The position numbers were made by a program, and so were the translations under genes. The notes beneath the pieces are model-generated. The model was not told the DNA's origin. It saw only the letters and a program-made list of their open reading frames with translations, and did no database searches. This document shows positions 6,662-15,283 of a stretch of 15,283 nt of DNA, in pieces (position 1 is the stretch's first letter; each line of letters opens with the position of its first letter). The DNA is from Oscillospiraceae bacterium (lineage in GTDB: Bacteria > Bacillota > Clostridia > Oscillospirales > Oscillospiraceae): contig JAFTGG010000035.1 of the NCBI GenBank assembly GCA_017458025.1, positions 1 through 15,283 on the forward strand. The letters are read 5' to 3'.

Positions 6662-6923
6662 TGTATCTCCACATCGGCAACAACCAGATGCTGCCCGAGC
6701 GGCATATCATCGGGATCTTCGATCTGGAGATCACGTCCCAATCCAAAATCACAAGCGCGTTCTTAAAGAACGCGGAACGGGAAAGCGTCGTCATCGACGC
6801 GTGCGAGGACATTCCGAAGTCCTTTCTGGTCTGCGACCACCCGTATCACAAGCAGATCGTCTATTTATCGCAATTGAACAGCCGGACGCTCCAGGGCCGC
6901 GCTGAGGAACAGGAGAGAACAGT

Positions 6924-6927
<4 letters not shown>
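6661..6927 (+). CDS. remB: RemB-type DUF370 regulatory protein
   Basis: An 88-residue protein starting [23 protein letters not shown], with [15 protein letters not shown] in the middle. These are characteristic of the DUF370 (RemA/RemB) family. The gene between recF and gyrB in B. subtilis is remB (yaaB). The related RemA is a DNA-binding activator of biofilm matrix operons; the role of RemB is less well defined, so the exact function here is inference. The C-terminal [11 protein letters not shown] tail is polar and may be unstructured. The ATG overlaps the recF stop by one base, and the stop overlaps the gyrB ATG by 4 nt. Confidence 0.9.
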
Positions 6928-8864
<1,937 letters not shown>

Positions 8865-8883
8865 CGTCAGGGGGAGAAACGAG

Positions 8884-10107
8884 ATGTTTTGCACAAAATG
8901 CGGCGCAAGCTTGCCCGCCGGCACGAACTTCTGCCCCCATTGCGGCACAAAGCTGAACCCGTATGCCGCCGCGCCGGCGAGAAGTGCGAAGGCCGCGCCG
9001 GTGCCCGAATGCTCGGAAAAGAACCAGCTTATGGTCCGCGTGCCGGGCAAGGGCGTCTATTTCATCGTCGGCGAGGAGAGGCTCTGCTTCTACGACGGCG
9101 ATACCGAGGAGGTCGCGGCGCTGACGAAGTTCGACAGCACGGTGCGTCTCTGCGGCCTGGGCTACTACGGCGGAAAGCTCTACTATTGGCACGAGTGCCT
9201 GAACGAGCGCTCCAACCTCTACGGCATGCGCCTGTACGAGCGCGACGTGGACACCGGCGCGCAGCGCGTGGTGTGGGAGACCGACGAGGAGCTGTTCCGT
9301 AACTACCGGCTGGACGACCACCCCGCCAAGGCGCGCGCGATCCTGTACGACGGCGCGTACTACCTGCTCGACTATGAAGATCAGTCGCTGATGGAGATCT
9401 CGCTGCCGGACGGCGGGCAGGAGAACTACGAGCTGCCCGATATGCGGCAAAAGCTGCCGCTGTACGATTGGATGAAGCCCCGCGGCATCGTGGATATTCA
9501 AAGCGACGAGGAGAATTTCGGCGTACGGTACACCGGTCTGGACATCGTGGACGGCATGGTGTACCTGTCGCTCGACGGCCGCGAGGTCTGCACGCTCCGC
9601 TTCCCCATCGACGAGCCGGAGAAGGTCAACTACCTGCCGACGAACGGCTGCGCGTCCGTGCGGAACGACGCGACGGGCGGCATGCTCACGAGCGTCAGCA
9701 GCCGCGTGTTCAGTTGCCCGGGCTATGCGGCGGGCGGCGGCGAGATGTGCGTGTACGAGATCAAGGCGGACGGCAATCTGGTCAAGATGATCAGCAACCT
9801 GACCGGCGGCGTGAGCCTGAACAACAAGGGCGGCTATTGGTGGCGGCTCGGCAACACCGTTTACATCGGCGAGATCGCGCTGAACATCTATGAGCGCAAG
9901 TGGCATAAGCTCTCGCCGCTGCTGTTCGACCGCAAGGAGCACAGAGACAACGTGTTCGGCGAGGTGAAGGATTTCGTCCCCGGCCGGAACGGCGCGTATT
10001 TGCTGACCGGCACAGGCTTTTACTATGTTCCGGCGGATTGGGAGAGCAAGGTCAAGTCCGTCTCCGACATCGAGCAATTCCGCATCGCGAAGCTCAAAAG
10101 CCTGTAA
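8884..10107 (+). CDS. Zinc-ribbon protein with predicted beta-propeller-like body, unknown function
   Basis: I do not recognise a named family for the whole 407-residue protein. Residues 1-24 form a zinc ribbon of the type common in Bacillota, with Cys3, Cys6, Cys17 and Cys20 in two CxxCG knuckles. Residues 25-46 are an Ala/Pro-rich linker. The remainder has irregular repeats with Tyr/Trp-rich strands and Asp/Gly turns: about 54-85, 87-131, 153-184, 219-251, 312-346 and 366-390. Examples are YYGGKLYYWHE and LYDGAYYLLDY. This resembles beta-propeller or DUF5050-like sequences. No signal peptide or membrane segment is seen, so it is probably cytoplasmic. The ATG has a good GGGGGAG site. It begins 19 nt after gyrB and ends 31 nt before gyrA, so it is very likely co-transcribed. 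Base and codon use look like its neighbours. A link to gyrase is only suggested by position. Confidence 0.85.
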   Translation: MFCTKCGASLPAGTNFCPHCGTKLNPYAAAPARSAKAAPVPECSEKNQLMVRVPGKGVYFIVGEERLCFYDGDTEEVAALTKFDSTVRLCGLGYYGGKLYYWHECLNERSNLYGMRLYERDVDTGAQRVVWETDEELFRNYRLDDHPAKARAILYDGAYYLLDYEDQSLMEISLPDGGQENYELPDMRQKLPLYDWMKPRGIVDIQSDEENFGVRYTGLDIVDGMVYLSLDGREVCTLRFPIDEPEKVNYLPTNGCASVRNDATGGMLTSVSSRVFSCPGYAAGGGEMCVYEIKADGNLVKMISNLTGGVSLNNKGGYWWRLGNTVYIGEIALNIYERKWHKLSPLLFDRKEHRDNVFGEVKDFVPGRNGAYLLTGTGFYYVPADWESKVKSVSDIEQFRIAKLKSL

Positions 10108-10138
10108 CGCGGCACCGTGAAAGAAAGGACCATCATTC

Positions 10139-12646
10139 ATGGCACATAAGAATGTAGATTACGATCCCGAATCCCTGCGCTATCCGGAGCAGAAGATCGT
10201 TGACAGCGAGCTGGTCGCCGAAATGGAGACCTCTTATATCGAGTATGCGATGTCGGTCATTGTCGGGCGCGCGCTGCCCGACGTGCGCGACGGCCTGAAG
10301 CCCGTCCACCGCCGTATCCTCTATTCCATGCACGAGGACGGCCTGACGTTCGACAAGGCGTTCCGCAAGTCCGTCACCACCGTCGGCGACGTGCTCGGCC
10401 GCTACCATCCGCACGGCGACGCGTCCGTGTACGATGCGCTCGTGCGCCTCGCGCAGAGCTTCTCCATGCGCTATCCGCTCATCGACGGCCACGGCAACTT
10501 CGGTACCGTCGACGGCGACCCGCCCGCGGCTTACCGTTACACGGAGGCCCGCATGGCGAAGATGGCGAACGAGATGCTGCGCGACATCGAGAAGGAGACC
10601 GTCGATTGGGACCCCAACTTCGACGAGACGCGCAAGGAGCCCCGCGTGCTGCCCGCGCGCTTCCCGAATCTGCTGGTCAACGGTTCGAGCGGCATCGCGG
10701 TCGGCATGGCGACAAATATCCCGCCGCACAACCTCACCGAGGTCATCAACGCCTGCATCTGCGTGCTCGACAACCCCGAGGCGACGCTTTACGACCTCAT
10801 GCAGCACGTCACCGGCCCCGATTTCCCGACCAAGGGCATCATCATGGGCCGCAGCGGTATTCGTGCCGCGTATGCCACAGGCAGAGGCAAGATCATTCTG
10901 CGTGCCCGAACGGAGTTTGAGGAGCTTCAGCATGACCGTACGCGCATCATCGTCACGGAGCTGCCGTATCAGGTCAATAAGCGCATGCTCATCAAGAACA
11001 TGGCGGATCAGGTCAACGACAAGCGCCTTGAGGGCATCAGCAACATTACCGACCAGAGCGACCGCGGCGGTATGCGCATCGTCATCGACGTCAAGCGCGA
11101 CGCGAACCCGCAGGTGGTGTTGAACCGCCTGTTCGCGCAGACGCAGATGCAGACGAGCTTCGCCATCAACATGCTGGCGCTGGTCGACAACCAGAAGCAG
11201 CCGAAGATCCTCTCGCTGCGCCATATCATCGACGAGTACCTGACGTTCCAGGAGGAGCTCATCGTGCGCCGCACGCGCTACGACTTGCGCAAGGCGCAGG
11301 AGCGCGCGCATATTCTGGAGGGCCTGCTCATCGCGCAGGACCACATCGACGAGGTCATCAAGACCATCCGCGAGAGCTACGACAACGCCAAGGAAAACCT
11401 GATGGAGCGCTTTTCGCTCTCCGACGCGCAGGCGCAGGCGATCTGCGACATGCGCCTGATCGCGCTGCAAGGGCTCAACCGCGAGAAGCTGCAGGGCGAG
11501 TACGACGAGCTGGAAAAGAAGATCGCGTACTACAACGAGCTGCTCGGCTCGGAGACGATGATCCGCCAGGTGCTCAAGGACGAGCTCATCGAGATCCGCG
11601 ACAAATACGGCGACGCGCGCAAGACCGAGATCCAGGAGGTCGAGGACGAGATCGACATCGAGGACCTGATCGAGGAGGAGCAGTGCGTCTACACGCTGAC
11701 GCACAACGGCTACATCAAGCGCACGAGCGCGGACGAGTACAGCGCGCAGCACCGCGGCGGCAAGGGCGTGCGCGGCATGACGACGCGCGAGGAGGACTAC
11801 GTCGAGGCGGTGTTTACCGCGTCGACCCACGACTTTATCCTGTTTTTCACGAATAAAGGCCGCGTCCACCGCAAGAAGGGCTACCTCATTCCCGAGGCGG
11901 GCCGCGCCGCGAAGGGCACGAGCATCGTGAACGTGCTCCCGCTCGAGGAGGGCGAATATGTGACCGCCGGACTCTCGGTCAAGACGCTGGAGGACGACGA
12001 CAAGTACCTGTTCTTCGTGACGAAGAACGGCACGGTCAAGCGCATCGTGCTGCGCTCGATCAACACGCGCATGAAGGCGGGCATCCGCGCGCTGACGCTC
12101 GACGAGGGCGACGAGCTGATCGAGGTGCGGCTGACCGACGGGCGGCAGAACATCATTCTCGCCACGCGCGACGGCATGAGCATCTGCTTTGACGAGAACG
12201 ACGTGCGCGTGATGGGCCGCGACGCGGTGGGCGTGCGCGGTATCCGGCTGCGCGAGGGCGATTACGTCATCGGCGCGGCGCGCGCGCACGCGGGCAAGAC
12301 CGTGCTCGGCGTCACCGAAAACGGCTACGGCAAGCGCACGGAGGTCGAGGAGTACCTGCGCGGCGACGAGCCGCAGAGCCGCGGCGGCAAGGGCCTCAAG
12401 GGCTATCAGATCACGGAGAAGACCGGCAAGCTGGTGGCGATCAAGGTCGTCGACGGCGACGAGGACGTGCTGCTGGTCAGCGACGACGGCACGATCATTC
12501 GCACGGCGGTGAGCGACATCAGCACCTACTCCCGCGCGACGCAGGGCGTGCGCATCATGCGCCTCGCGGACGGCGCGAAGGTCATCTCCATCGCGAGAGC
12601 CGAGAAAGAAGAAGCGGAGGCGGCGGAGGAAACGCCGGCGCAGTGA
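10139..12646 (+). CDS. gyrA: DNA gyrase subunit A
   Basis: Breaks and rejoins DNA and wraps it during supercoiling, as A2B2 with GyrB. The product is 835 residues. The breakage domain contains the catalytic tyrosine Tyr134 in [10 protein letters not shown], with Arg133 next to it. The quinolone-contact helix reads [11 protein letters not shown] (90-100), with Ala95 where E. coli has Ser83 and Asp99 at the Asp87 position. The C-terminal DNA-wrapping domain has six-bladed repeats and a GyrA box QHRGGKG (537-543), which marks gyrase rather than topoisomerase IV. A short acidic tail (about 819-835) ends the protein. AAAGGA lies 9 nt before the ATG. The gene is separated from gyrB by the zinc-ribbon gene. 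Confidence 0.97.
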   Translation: MAHKNVDYDPESLRYPEQKIVDSELVAEMETSYIEYAMSVIVGRALPDVRDGLKPVHRRILYSMHEDGLTFDKAFRKSVTTVGDVLGRYHPHGDASVYDALVRLAQSFSMRYPLIDGHGNFGTVDGDPPAAYRYTEARMAKMANEMLRDIEKETVDWDPNFDETRKEPRVLPARFPNLLVNGSSGIAVGMATNIPPHNLTEVINACICVLDNPEATLYDLMQHVTGPDFPTKGIIMGRSGIRAAYATGRGKIILRARTEFEELQHDRTRIIVTELPYQVNKRMLIKNMADQVNDKRLEGISNITDQSDRGGMRIVIDVKRDANPQVVLNRLFAQTQMQTSFAINMLALVDNQKQPKILSLRHIIDEYLTFQEELIVRRTRYDLRKAQERAHILEGLLIAQDHIDEVIKTIRESYDNAKENLMERFSLSDAQAQAICDMRLIALQGLNREKLQGEYDELEKKIAYYNELLGSETMIRQVLKDELIEIRDKYGDARKTEIQEVEDEIDIEDLIEEEQCVYTLTHNGYIKRTSADEYSAQHRGGKGVRGMTTREEDYVEAVFTASTHDFILFFTNKGRVHRKKGYLIPEAGRAAKGTSIVNVLPLEEGEYVTAGLSVKTLEDDDKYLFFVTKNGTVKRIVLRSINTRMKAGIRALTLDEGDELIEVRLTDGRQNIILATRDGMSICFDENDVRVMGRDAVGVRGIRLREGDYVIGAARAHAGKTVLGVTENGYGKRTEVEEYLRGDEPQSRGGKGLKGYQITEKTGKLVAIKVVDGDEDVLLVSDDGTIIRTAVSDISTYSRATQGVRIMRLADGAKVISIARAEKEEAEAAEETPAQ

Positions 12647-12652
12647 TCCATG

Positions 12653-12679
12653 AGCCGCGCGGAAACGCCCCGCGCGGCT
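12653..12679 (+). other. GC-rich hairpin after gyrA
   Basis: Perfect 9-bp stem GCCGCGCGG (12654-12662) and CCGCGCGGC (12670-12678) with a 7-nt loop, extendable by one A-T pair. It begins 7 nt after the gyrA stop. The downstream TTCCTC is not a good U tract, and a strong ribosome binding site follows 18 nt later. It may act as a partial terminator or an mRNA 3'-end stabiliser between gyrA and the downstream genes. Confidence 0.55.
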
Positions 12680-12707
12680 TCCTCAAACGCGAAAAGGAGG
12701 CGGCTTT

Positions 12708-12938
12708 ATGCGCTTTGGACAGACCCATGTGTTAAAAACCGCGAAAGGCAAGCTCGCCGTCGGTCTGGCGCTGATCCTGTTCGGCGCCGCCGCCGTGCTC
12801 GCCGCGCCGACAACGCCGGACAAGCTGCTGTGCGGCGTGATCGCCGCCGCGGGGCTGGCGTTCGCCTGCGCGGGCGTCCGGCAGGACCGCGCGGAAAAAC
12901 GCGGGCTTCGGAACAGCGATAAGGAAGCGAAAGGATAG
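12708..12938 (+). CDS. Small two-helix membrane protein, unknown function
   Basis: A 76-residue product not recognised as any named family. Two hydrophobic stretches are visible, about residues 16-33 and 39-57, joined by the short turn PTTPDK. The ends are short and charged: the N-terminal part has His8 and Lys10-15, and the C-terminal tail has Arg/Asp/Glu/Lys (58-76). The shape predicts a helical hairpin with both ends in the cytoplasm. An excellent AAGGAGG site 7 nt before the ATG supports translation. The stop is only 2 nt before the greA start, so it belongs to the gyrA-rnhA group. Confidence 0.75.
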   Translation: MRFGQTHVLKTAKGKLAVGLALILFGAAAVLAAPTTPDKLLCGVIAAAGLAFACAGVRQDRAEKRGLRNSDKEAKG

Positions 12939-12940
12939 CC

Positions 12941-13444
12941 ATGTATGACGAACTGACGAAGGTCGACATCGAAAAGATGAAAGCGGAGCTGGAGGATCGC
13001 CGGCTCCATATCCGCCCGAGGATCATGGAGGACGTCAAGACCGCCCGCGCGTTCGGCGACCTCAGCGAGAACTACGAATACAAAGCCGCCAAGGAGGCGC
13101 AGCGGCGCAACGACAGCCGCATGCGCTATTTGGAGAAGATGATCGCGACGGCGAAGGTCATCGACACGGACGCCGCGACGGACGCCGTGGGGCTGTTCAG
13201 CAAGGTGACAATGTTCAACGAGAAGCTGGGACGCGAGCAGGTCATTCGCATTGTGACCACGATCCGTCAGGACGCGCTCAAGGGCCTGATTAGCAAGGAG
13301 TCGCCCGTCGCGAAGGCGCTTATGGGACACAGGGCGGGCGACCGCGTGGAGATCGCGGTCAGCCCCGAGATGAAATACACCGTCGAGATCCGCAGCGTCG
13401 AGCCCGGGGAGGACGACGCGAGCATCGAGATCAGCTCATATTGA
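12941..13444 (+). CDS. greA: GreA/GreB-family transcript cleavage factor
   Basis: Rescues backtracked RNA polymerase by stimulating its intrinsic RNA cleavage through the secondary channel. The 167-residue product has the N-terminal coiled coil (about 5-75). The tip motif [20 protein letters not shown] (35-54) carries the acidic residues Asp40 and Glu43 that act at the polymerase active site. The C-terminal FKBP-like domain (about 85-165) contains [19 protein letters not shown] (120-138). It is about 10 residues longer than usual GreA and its central segment (90-115) is divergent, so it may be a paralogue of a main GreA elsewhere. AAAGGA precedes the ATG. It lies 2 nt after the small membrane gene and 10 nt before rnhA. 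Confidence 0.85.
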   Translation: MYDELTKVDIEKMKAELEDRRLHIRPRIMEDVKTARAFGDLSENYEYKAAKEAQRRNDSRMRYLEKMIATAKVIDTDAATDAVGLFSKVTMFNEKLGREQVIRIVTTIRQDALKGLISKESPVAKALMGHRAGDRVEIAVSPEMKYTVEIRSVEPGEDDASIEISSY

Positions 13445-13454
13445 GGAAAACCCC

Positions 13455-13892
13455 ATGAAAACGGTAGATATTTACACCGACGGCGCGTGCAGCGGGAACC
13501 CGGGCCCGGGCGGCTGGGGCGCGGTGCTCAAATACGGCGCGCATGAAAGGGAGCTGTCCGGCGGCGCGGCGGAGACCACCAACAACCGCATGGAGCTCAC
13601 CGGCGTCATCGAGGCGCTCAAGGCGCTCAAGGAGCCGTGCGCCGTCGAGCTGTGGTCGGATTCCAAATACGTCATCGACGCGCTCAGCAAGGGCTGGGTC
13701 TACGGCTGGCAGAAAAAGGGCTGGATCAAAAGCGACAAAAAGCCCGCGCTGAACGTAGACCTGTGGGAGGAGCTGTTGCCGCTGATCGCCAAGCACGACA
13801 TACGCTACCATTGGGTCAAGGGCCACGCGGAGAACGAGTACAACAACCGCTGCGACGCGTTGGCGGTGGCGGAGAGCCGGAAGTACAAGTGA
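13455..13892 (+). CDS. rnhA: Ribonuclease HI
   Basis: Cleaves the RNA strand of RNA:DNA hybrids, removing R-loops and primer remnants. The product is 145 residues. The metal-binding carboxylates are all present: Asp9 ([16 protein letters not shown], 7-22), Glu47 (NNRMEL), Asp69 (SDSKYVI) and Asp134 (NRCDALA), with His124 in VKGHAENE. The basic, Trp-rich handle [16 protein letters not shown] (81-96) is that of the bacterial HI form. A GAGG 8 nt before the ATG overlaps the end of greA, 10 nt upstream. It is the last gene of the rightward group and is followed by the hairpins at 13915-13991. Confidence 0.97.
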   Translation: MKTVDIYTDGACSGNPGPGGWGAVLKYGAHERELSGGAAETTNNRMELTGVIEALKALKEPCAVELWSDSKYVIDALSKGWVYGWQKKGWIKSDKKPALNVDLWEELLPLIAKHDIRYHWVKGHAENEYNNRCDALAVAESRKYK

Positions 13893-13914
13893 CGGTGAAT
13901 CGTATAAAAGCAAA

Positions 13915-13929
13915 GCGCGCGAAGCGCGC
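13915..13929 (-). terminator. Candidate terminator for leftward nadE transcription
   Basis: GCGCGC (13915-13920) and GCGCGC (13924-13929) form a 6-bp stem with a 3-nt loop. On the minus strand the stem is followed by TTTGCTTTT, a usable U-rich tail. It would stop transcription coming from nadE before it enters rnhA. It is short but GC-rich. Confidence 0.5.
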
Positions 13930-13934
13930 CGCGG

Positions 13935-13991
13935 CACACAGTAAGGGCCCCGCCATTTGGCGGGGCCCTTACTGTGTGTTGTGTGTATTTT
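13935..13991 (+). terminator. Long hairpin terminator after rnhA
   Basis: A perfect 20-bp stem (13935-13954 with 13959-13978) closes a 4-nt ATTT loop. The arm reads CACACAGTAAGGG then CCCCGCC. The stem is followed by TTGTGTGTATTTT, an interrupted U-rich tail. It lies 42 nt after the rnhA stop and between convergent genes, so a role in both directions is likely. Confidence 0.85.
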
Positions 13992-14099
13992 AGGAGGGAG
14001 AAAATCACATCGGGGCGGCGCCCCTTTGCAAGTATTAAGATACCCTATAATTATGGCGGAATCTTGAATCGCTTGTAAACAAATTATGAACTTGCGGAA

Positions 14100-14873
14100 T
14101 TATTGATAATAGTCCGTGCCGTCCTCGATCGCCATCGGCAGGCCGTTGTGGTACACCGGCAGCGTCTGGAACTTGAAGCGGCTGGCGCGGTGCTTCGCGT
14201 CGATCTGCTTCCGTATTTCGGGATCGCAGACGCCCTCGCGGATATATTCGTTCACCGCGTGGTAGGAGAAGCCGAGGTTGTCCTCGTCCGTGAGTCCGGT
14301 CAGGCCGTCGGACGGCGGCTTGACGAGGAACTTTTCCGGCAGGCCCAGCGCGCCGCCGATGGCGACGACCTCCTCGGTCGTGTACATGCCGATGGGCGAG
14401 AACGCGCCCGCGCTGTCGCCGTAGATGGTGCAGTAGCCGACCCAATCCTCGGAGAGGTTCGACGTATTGACGACGATGCCGCCCTCGACGCTCTGCGCGA
14501 CGGCGTAGAGCGTGCACATGCGGATACGCGACGGCAGGTTGACCGTGGTCTGGCGCTGCGGCTCCAGCCCGCCGCGCTCCATCTCGTCCAGCACGCCGCG
14601 CACGGCGGCGTGGATATCCATGATGTAGTGCTTGATATGCAGGAACCCGACCAGCTCGCGGCTGTAGTCGATGTCCGGCTGCACGCCGTCCGGCATCAGC
14701 ACGCCGACGACGTTCTCCGTGCCGTACGCCTCGCAGCACAGCGCCGCGATGACGGAGCTGTCCTTTCCCCCGGAAATACCGACGACCGCCGTTTTGCCGC
14801 GGCAGCTTCTCATCTGCGCGCGCATCCAGTCGAGCAGCCCCGGCAATTGTCGCTTTGCGTCGAACTCGTACAT
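14100..14873 (-). CDS. nadE: Ammonia-dependent NAD synthetase
   Basis: Converts nicotinic acid adenine dinucleotide to NAD using ATP and ammonia, the last step of NAD synthesis. The 257-residue product has the ATP-pyrophosphatase P-loop SGGKDSS (34-40). It also has the conserved NTSNLSEDWVGYCTIYGDSAG segment at 136-156, with GAFSPIG continuing to 162, and KPPSDGL (185-191). There is no N-terminal nitrilase domain, so it is the NH3-dependent rather than the glutamine-dependent form. The ATG at 14871-14873 has AGGGAGG 7 nt upstream. It is the only complete gene on the lagging strand right of the origin, is transcribed alone from the promoter at 14896-14924, and converges on rnhA. The 14003-14099 gap holds only a small GGGGC/GCCCC stem (14015-14027). 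Confidence 0.95.
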   Translation of the reverse strand: MYEFDAKRQLPGLLDWMRAQMRSCRGKTAVVGISGGKDSSVIAALCCEAYGTENVVGVLMPDGVQPDIDYSRELVGFLHIKHYIMDIHAAVRGVLDEMERGGLEPQRQTTVNLPSRIRMCTLYAVAQSVEGGIVVNTSNLSEDWVGYCTIYGDSAGAFSPIGMYTTEEVVAIGGALGLPEKFLVKPPSDGLTGLTDEDNLGFSYHAVNEYIREGVCDPEIRKQIDAKHRASRFKFQTLPVYHNGLPMAIEDGTDYYQ

Positions 14874-14895
14874 GATACCGCCTCCCTTTTCGCGT

Positions 14896-14924
14896 ATTTT
14901 ACATCATCCGGCGGGAAAAGACAA
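14896..14924 (-). promoter_or_regulatory. Promoter of nadE
   Basis: On the minus strand TTGTCT (14919-14924) and TAAAAT (14896-14901) are 17 bp apart, matching 4/6 and 5/6 of the sigma-A consensus. Transcription would start about 16 nt before the nadE ATG, leaving just the ribosome binding site. No NAD-related riboswitch fits in such a short leader. Confidence 0.7.
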
Positions 14925-14947
14925 TCCCGACGCGGCATTTTTGGGCG

Positions 14948-14966
14948 CCGCAACCGCCGGTTGCGG
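14948..14966. repeat. Inverted repeat in the nadE-XRE divergent region
   Basis: Perfect 8-bp arms CCGCAACC (14948-14955) and GGTTGCGG (14959-14966) with a 3-bp centre. It lies between the two divergent promoters, 25 bp upstream of the XRE -35. Part of it (GCAACCGCCG) recurs directly at 14993-15002 inside the XRE promoter, as would happen with repeated binding sites. Confidence 0.6.
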
Positions 14967-14968
14967 AA

Positions 14969-15013
14969 TTGCAAGCCGCGCGGTATGGCTTTGCAACCGC
15001 CGCGCGGGTATGC
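14969..15013 (+). repeat. Imperfect direct repeat spanning the XRE promoter
   Basis: Two copies of a pattern TTGCAA, then a CCGCGCGG core, then TATG: 14969-14989 and 14991-15013. They are about 22 bp apart, which is near two helical turns. The second copy contains the -35 box. The layout fits a pair of operator half-sites or a promoter duplication. Confidence 0.5.
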
Positions 15014-15019
15014 TATACT
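14991..15019 (+). promoter_or_regulatory. Promoter of the XRE-family regulator gene
   Basis: TTGCAA (14991-14996) and TATACT (15014-15019) are 17 bp apart, identical in both hexamers and spacing to the dnaA promoter. Transcription would start near 15026, leaving an 18-nt leader with AGGAGG. Confidence 0.85.
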
Positions 15020-15043
15020 CATCATAACACAGGAGGCTGCGTC

Positions 15044-15283
15044 ATGAACCTATCTGAAAAAATCCTATACTGCCGCCGCAGGGCGGGGCTATCGCAGGAA
15101 GCGCTGGCGGAGCGGCTCGGCGTGTCGCGCCAGGCAGTCAGCAAATGGGAGACGGGCGACGCGACGCCCGAGCTCGATAAGCTGCGCGCGCTCGCGGAGA
15201 CGTTCCGCGTCACCGCCGACTGGCTGCTCTCGGACGCGGAGCCGGACGCGCCCGCCCAACCGCGTCATGCGCCCGGGCCGGAC
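15044..15283 (+). CDS. XRE-family helix-turn-helix regulator, N-terminal part (runs off window)
   Basis: The first 80 codons are present and the frame is open at the window end. The start MNLSEKILYCRRRAGLSQEALAERLGVSRQAVSKWETGDATPELDKLRALAETF carries a Cro/C1-type HTH. SQEALAERLG (residues 17-26) is helix 2 and SRQAVSKWETG (28-38) the recognition helix with its following turn. After residue about 64 the sequence becomes Pro/Ala/Asp-rich, a likely linker to an unseen C-terminal domain (a membrane or sensor part is common in this class). AGGAGG lies 7 nt before the ATG. Its target is unknown. The repeats at 14948-15013 make autoregulation plausible. It is divergent from nadE. Confidence 0.9.
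   Translation, partial: MNLSEKILYCRRRAGLSQEALAERLGVSRQAVSKWETGDATPELDKLRALAETFRVTADWLLSDAEPDAPAQPRHAPGPD

Noticed and set aside
10133..12289. 718-codon open frame on the minus strand opposite gyrA (and similar long frames opposite gyrB, yidC, dnaA and the zinc-ribbon gene)
   Set aside because: Long antisense frames are expected in GC-rich genes. The translations are low-complexity and Arg/Ala/Val/His-rich without domains, while the plus-strand gyrA is unmistakable.
13991..14012. Orphan AGGAGGG motif downstream of the rnhA terminator
   Set aside because: No ATG, GTG or TTG follows at a suitable distance, so there is no supported small gene.
14025..14050. TTGCAA and TATAAT on the plus strand near the nadE 3' end
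   Set aside because: The spacer is only 14 bp, and no -35-like hexamer is at 16-18 bp, so an antisense promoter is not supported.

Overview
This window is the replication-origin region of a high-GC member of the Bacillota, most likely an anaerobic Clostridia-type organism. The evidence is the gene order jag-yidC-yidD-rnpA-rpmH facing left and dnaA-dnaN-S4 gene-recF-remB-gyrB-gyrA facing right. The Bacillota-type RemB (DUF370) between recF and gyrB, the small S4 protein before recF, and strong AGGAGG-type ribosome binding sites all support this. I cannot name a genus from the sequence alone.

Left arm (1-2488, minus strand): a perfect-consensus promoter at 2460-2488 drives rpmH through a roughly 110-nt structured leader. 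It is followed by rnpA, yidD (start overlaps the rnpA stop), yidC and the first 91 codons of jag, which runs off the window. The group links ribosomal protein L34, tRNA 5' processing and membrane-protein insertion. Strong hairpins lie between rpmH and rnpA and after yidD.

Origin (2489-4236): a divergent promoter with a palindrome over its -10 box precedes dnaA. The 307-nt dnaA-dnaN gap holds degenerate DnaA boxes. The last box is followed by a short spacer, a run of CTA-like triplets and an AT-rich tract, which matches the basal unwinding layout described for Bacillus subtilis.

Right arm (4237-13892, plus strand): dnaN, S4 gene, recF, remB and gyrB are tightly packed, with overlaps or gaps of a few bases. 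A 407-residue zinc-ribbon protein of unknown function sits between gyrB and gyrA. After gyrA come a two-helix membrane protein, a GreA-type transcript cleavage factor and RNase HI, closed by a very long perfect hairpin. Gyrase, Gre factor and RNase HI all act on the consequences of transcription (supercoils, backtracked polymerase, RNA:DNA hybrids), so the cluster may be a functional theme.

Right end (13979-15283): nadE on the minus strand converges on the rnhA terminators. A divergent regulatory region with repeats then separates nadE from a truncated XRE-type regulator.

Most of the window is conserved core genome. I see no CRISPR array, insertion sequence, phage gene, tRNA or rRNA. The least explained items are the zinc-ribbon gene between the gyrase genes, the palindrome over the dnaA promoter, and the repeats upstream of the XRE gene.
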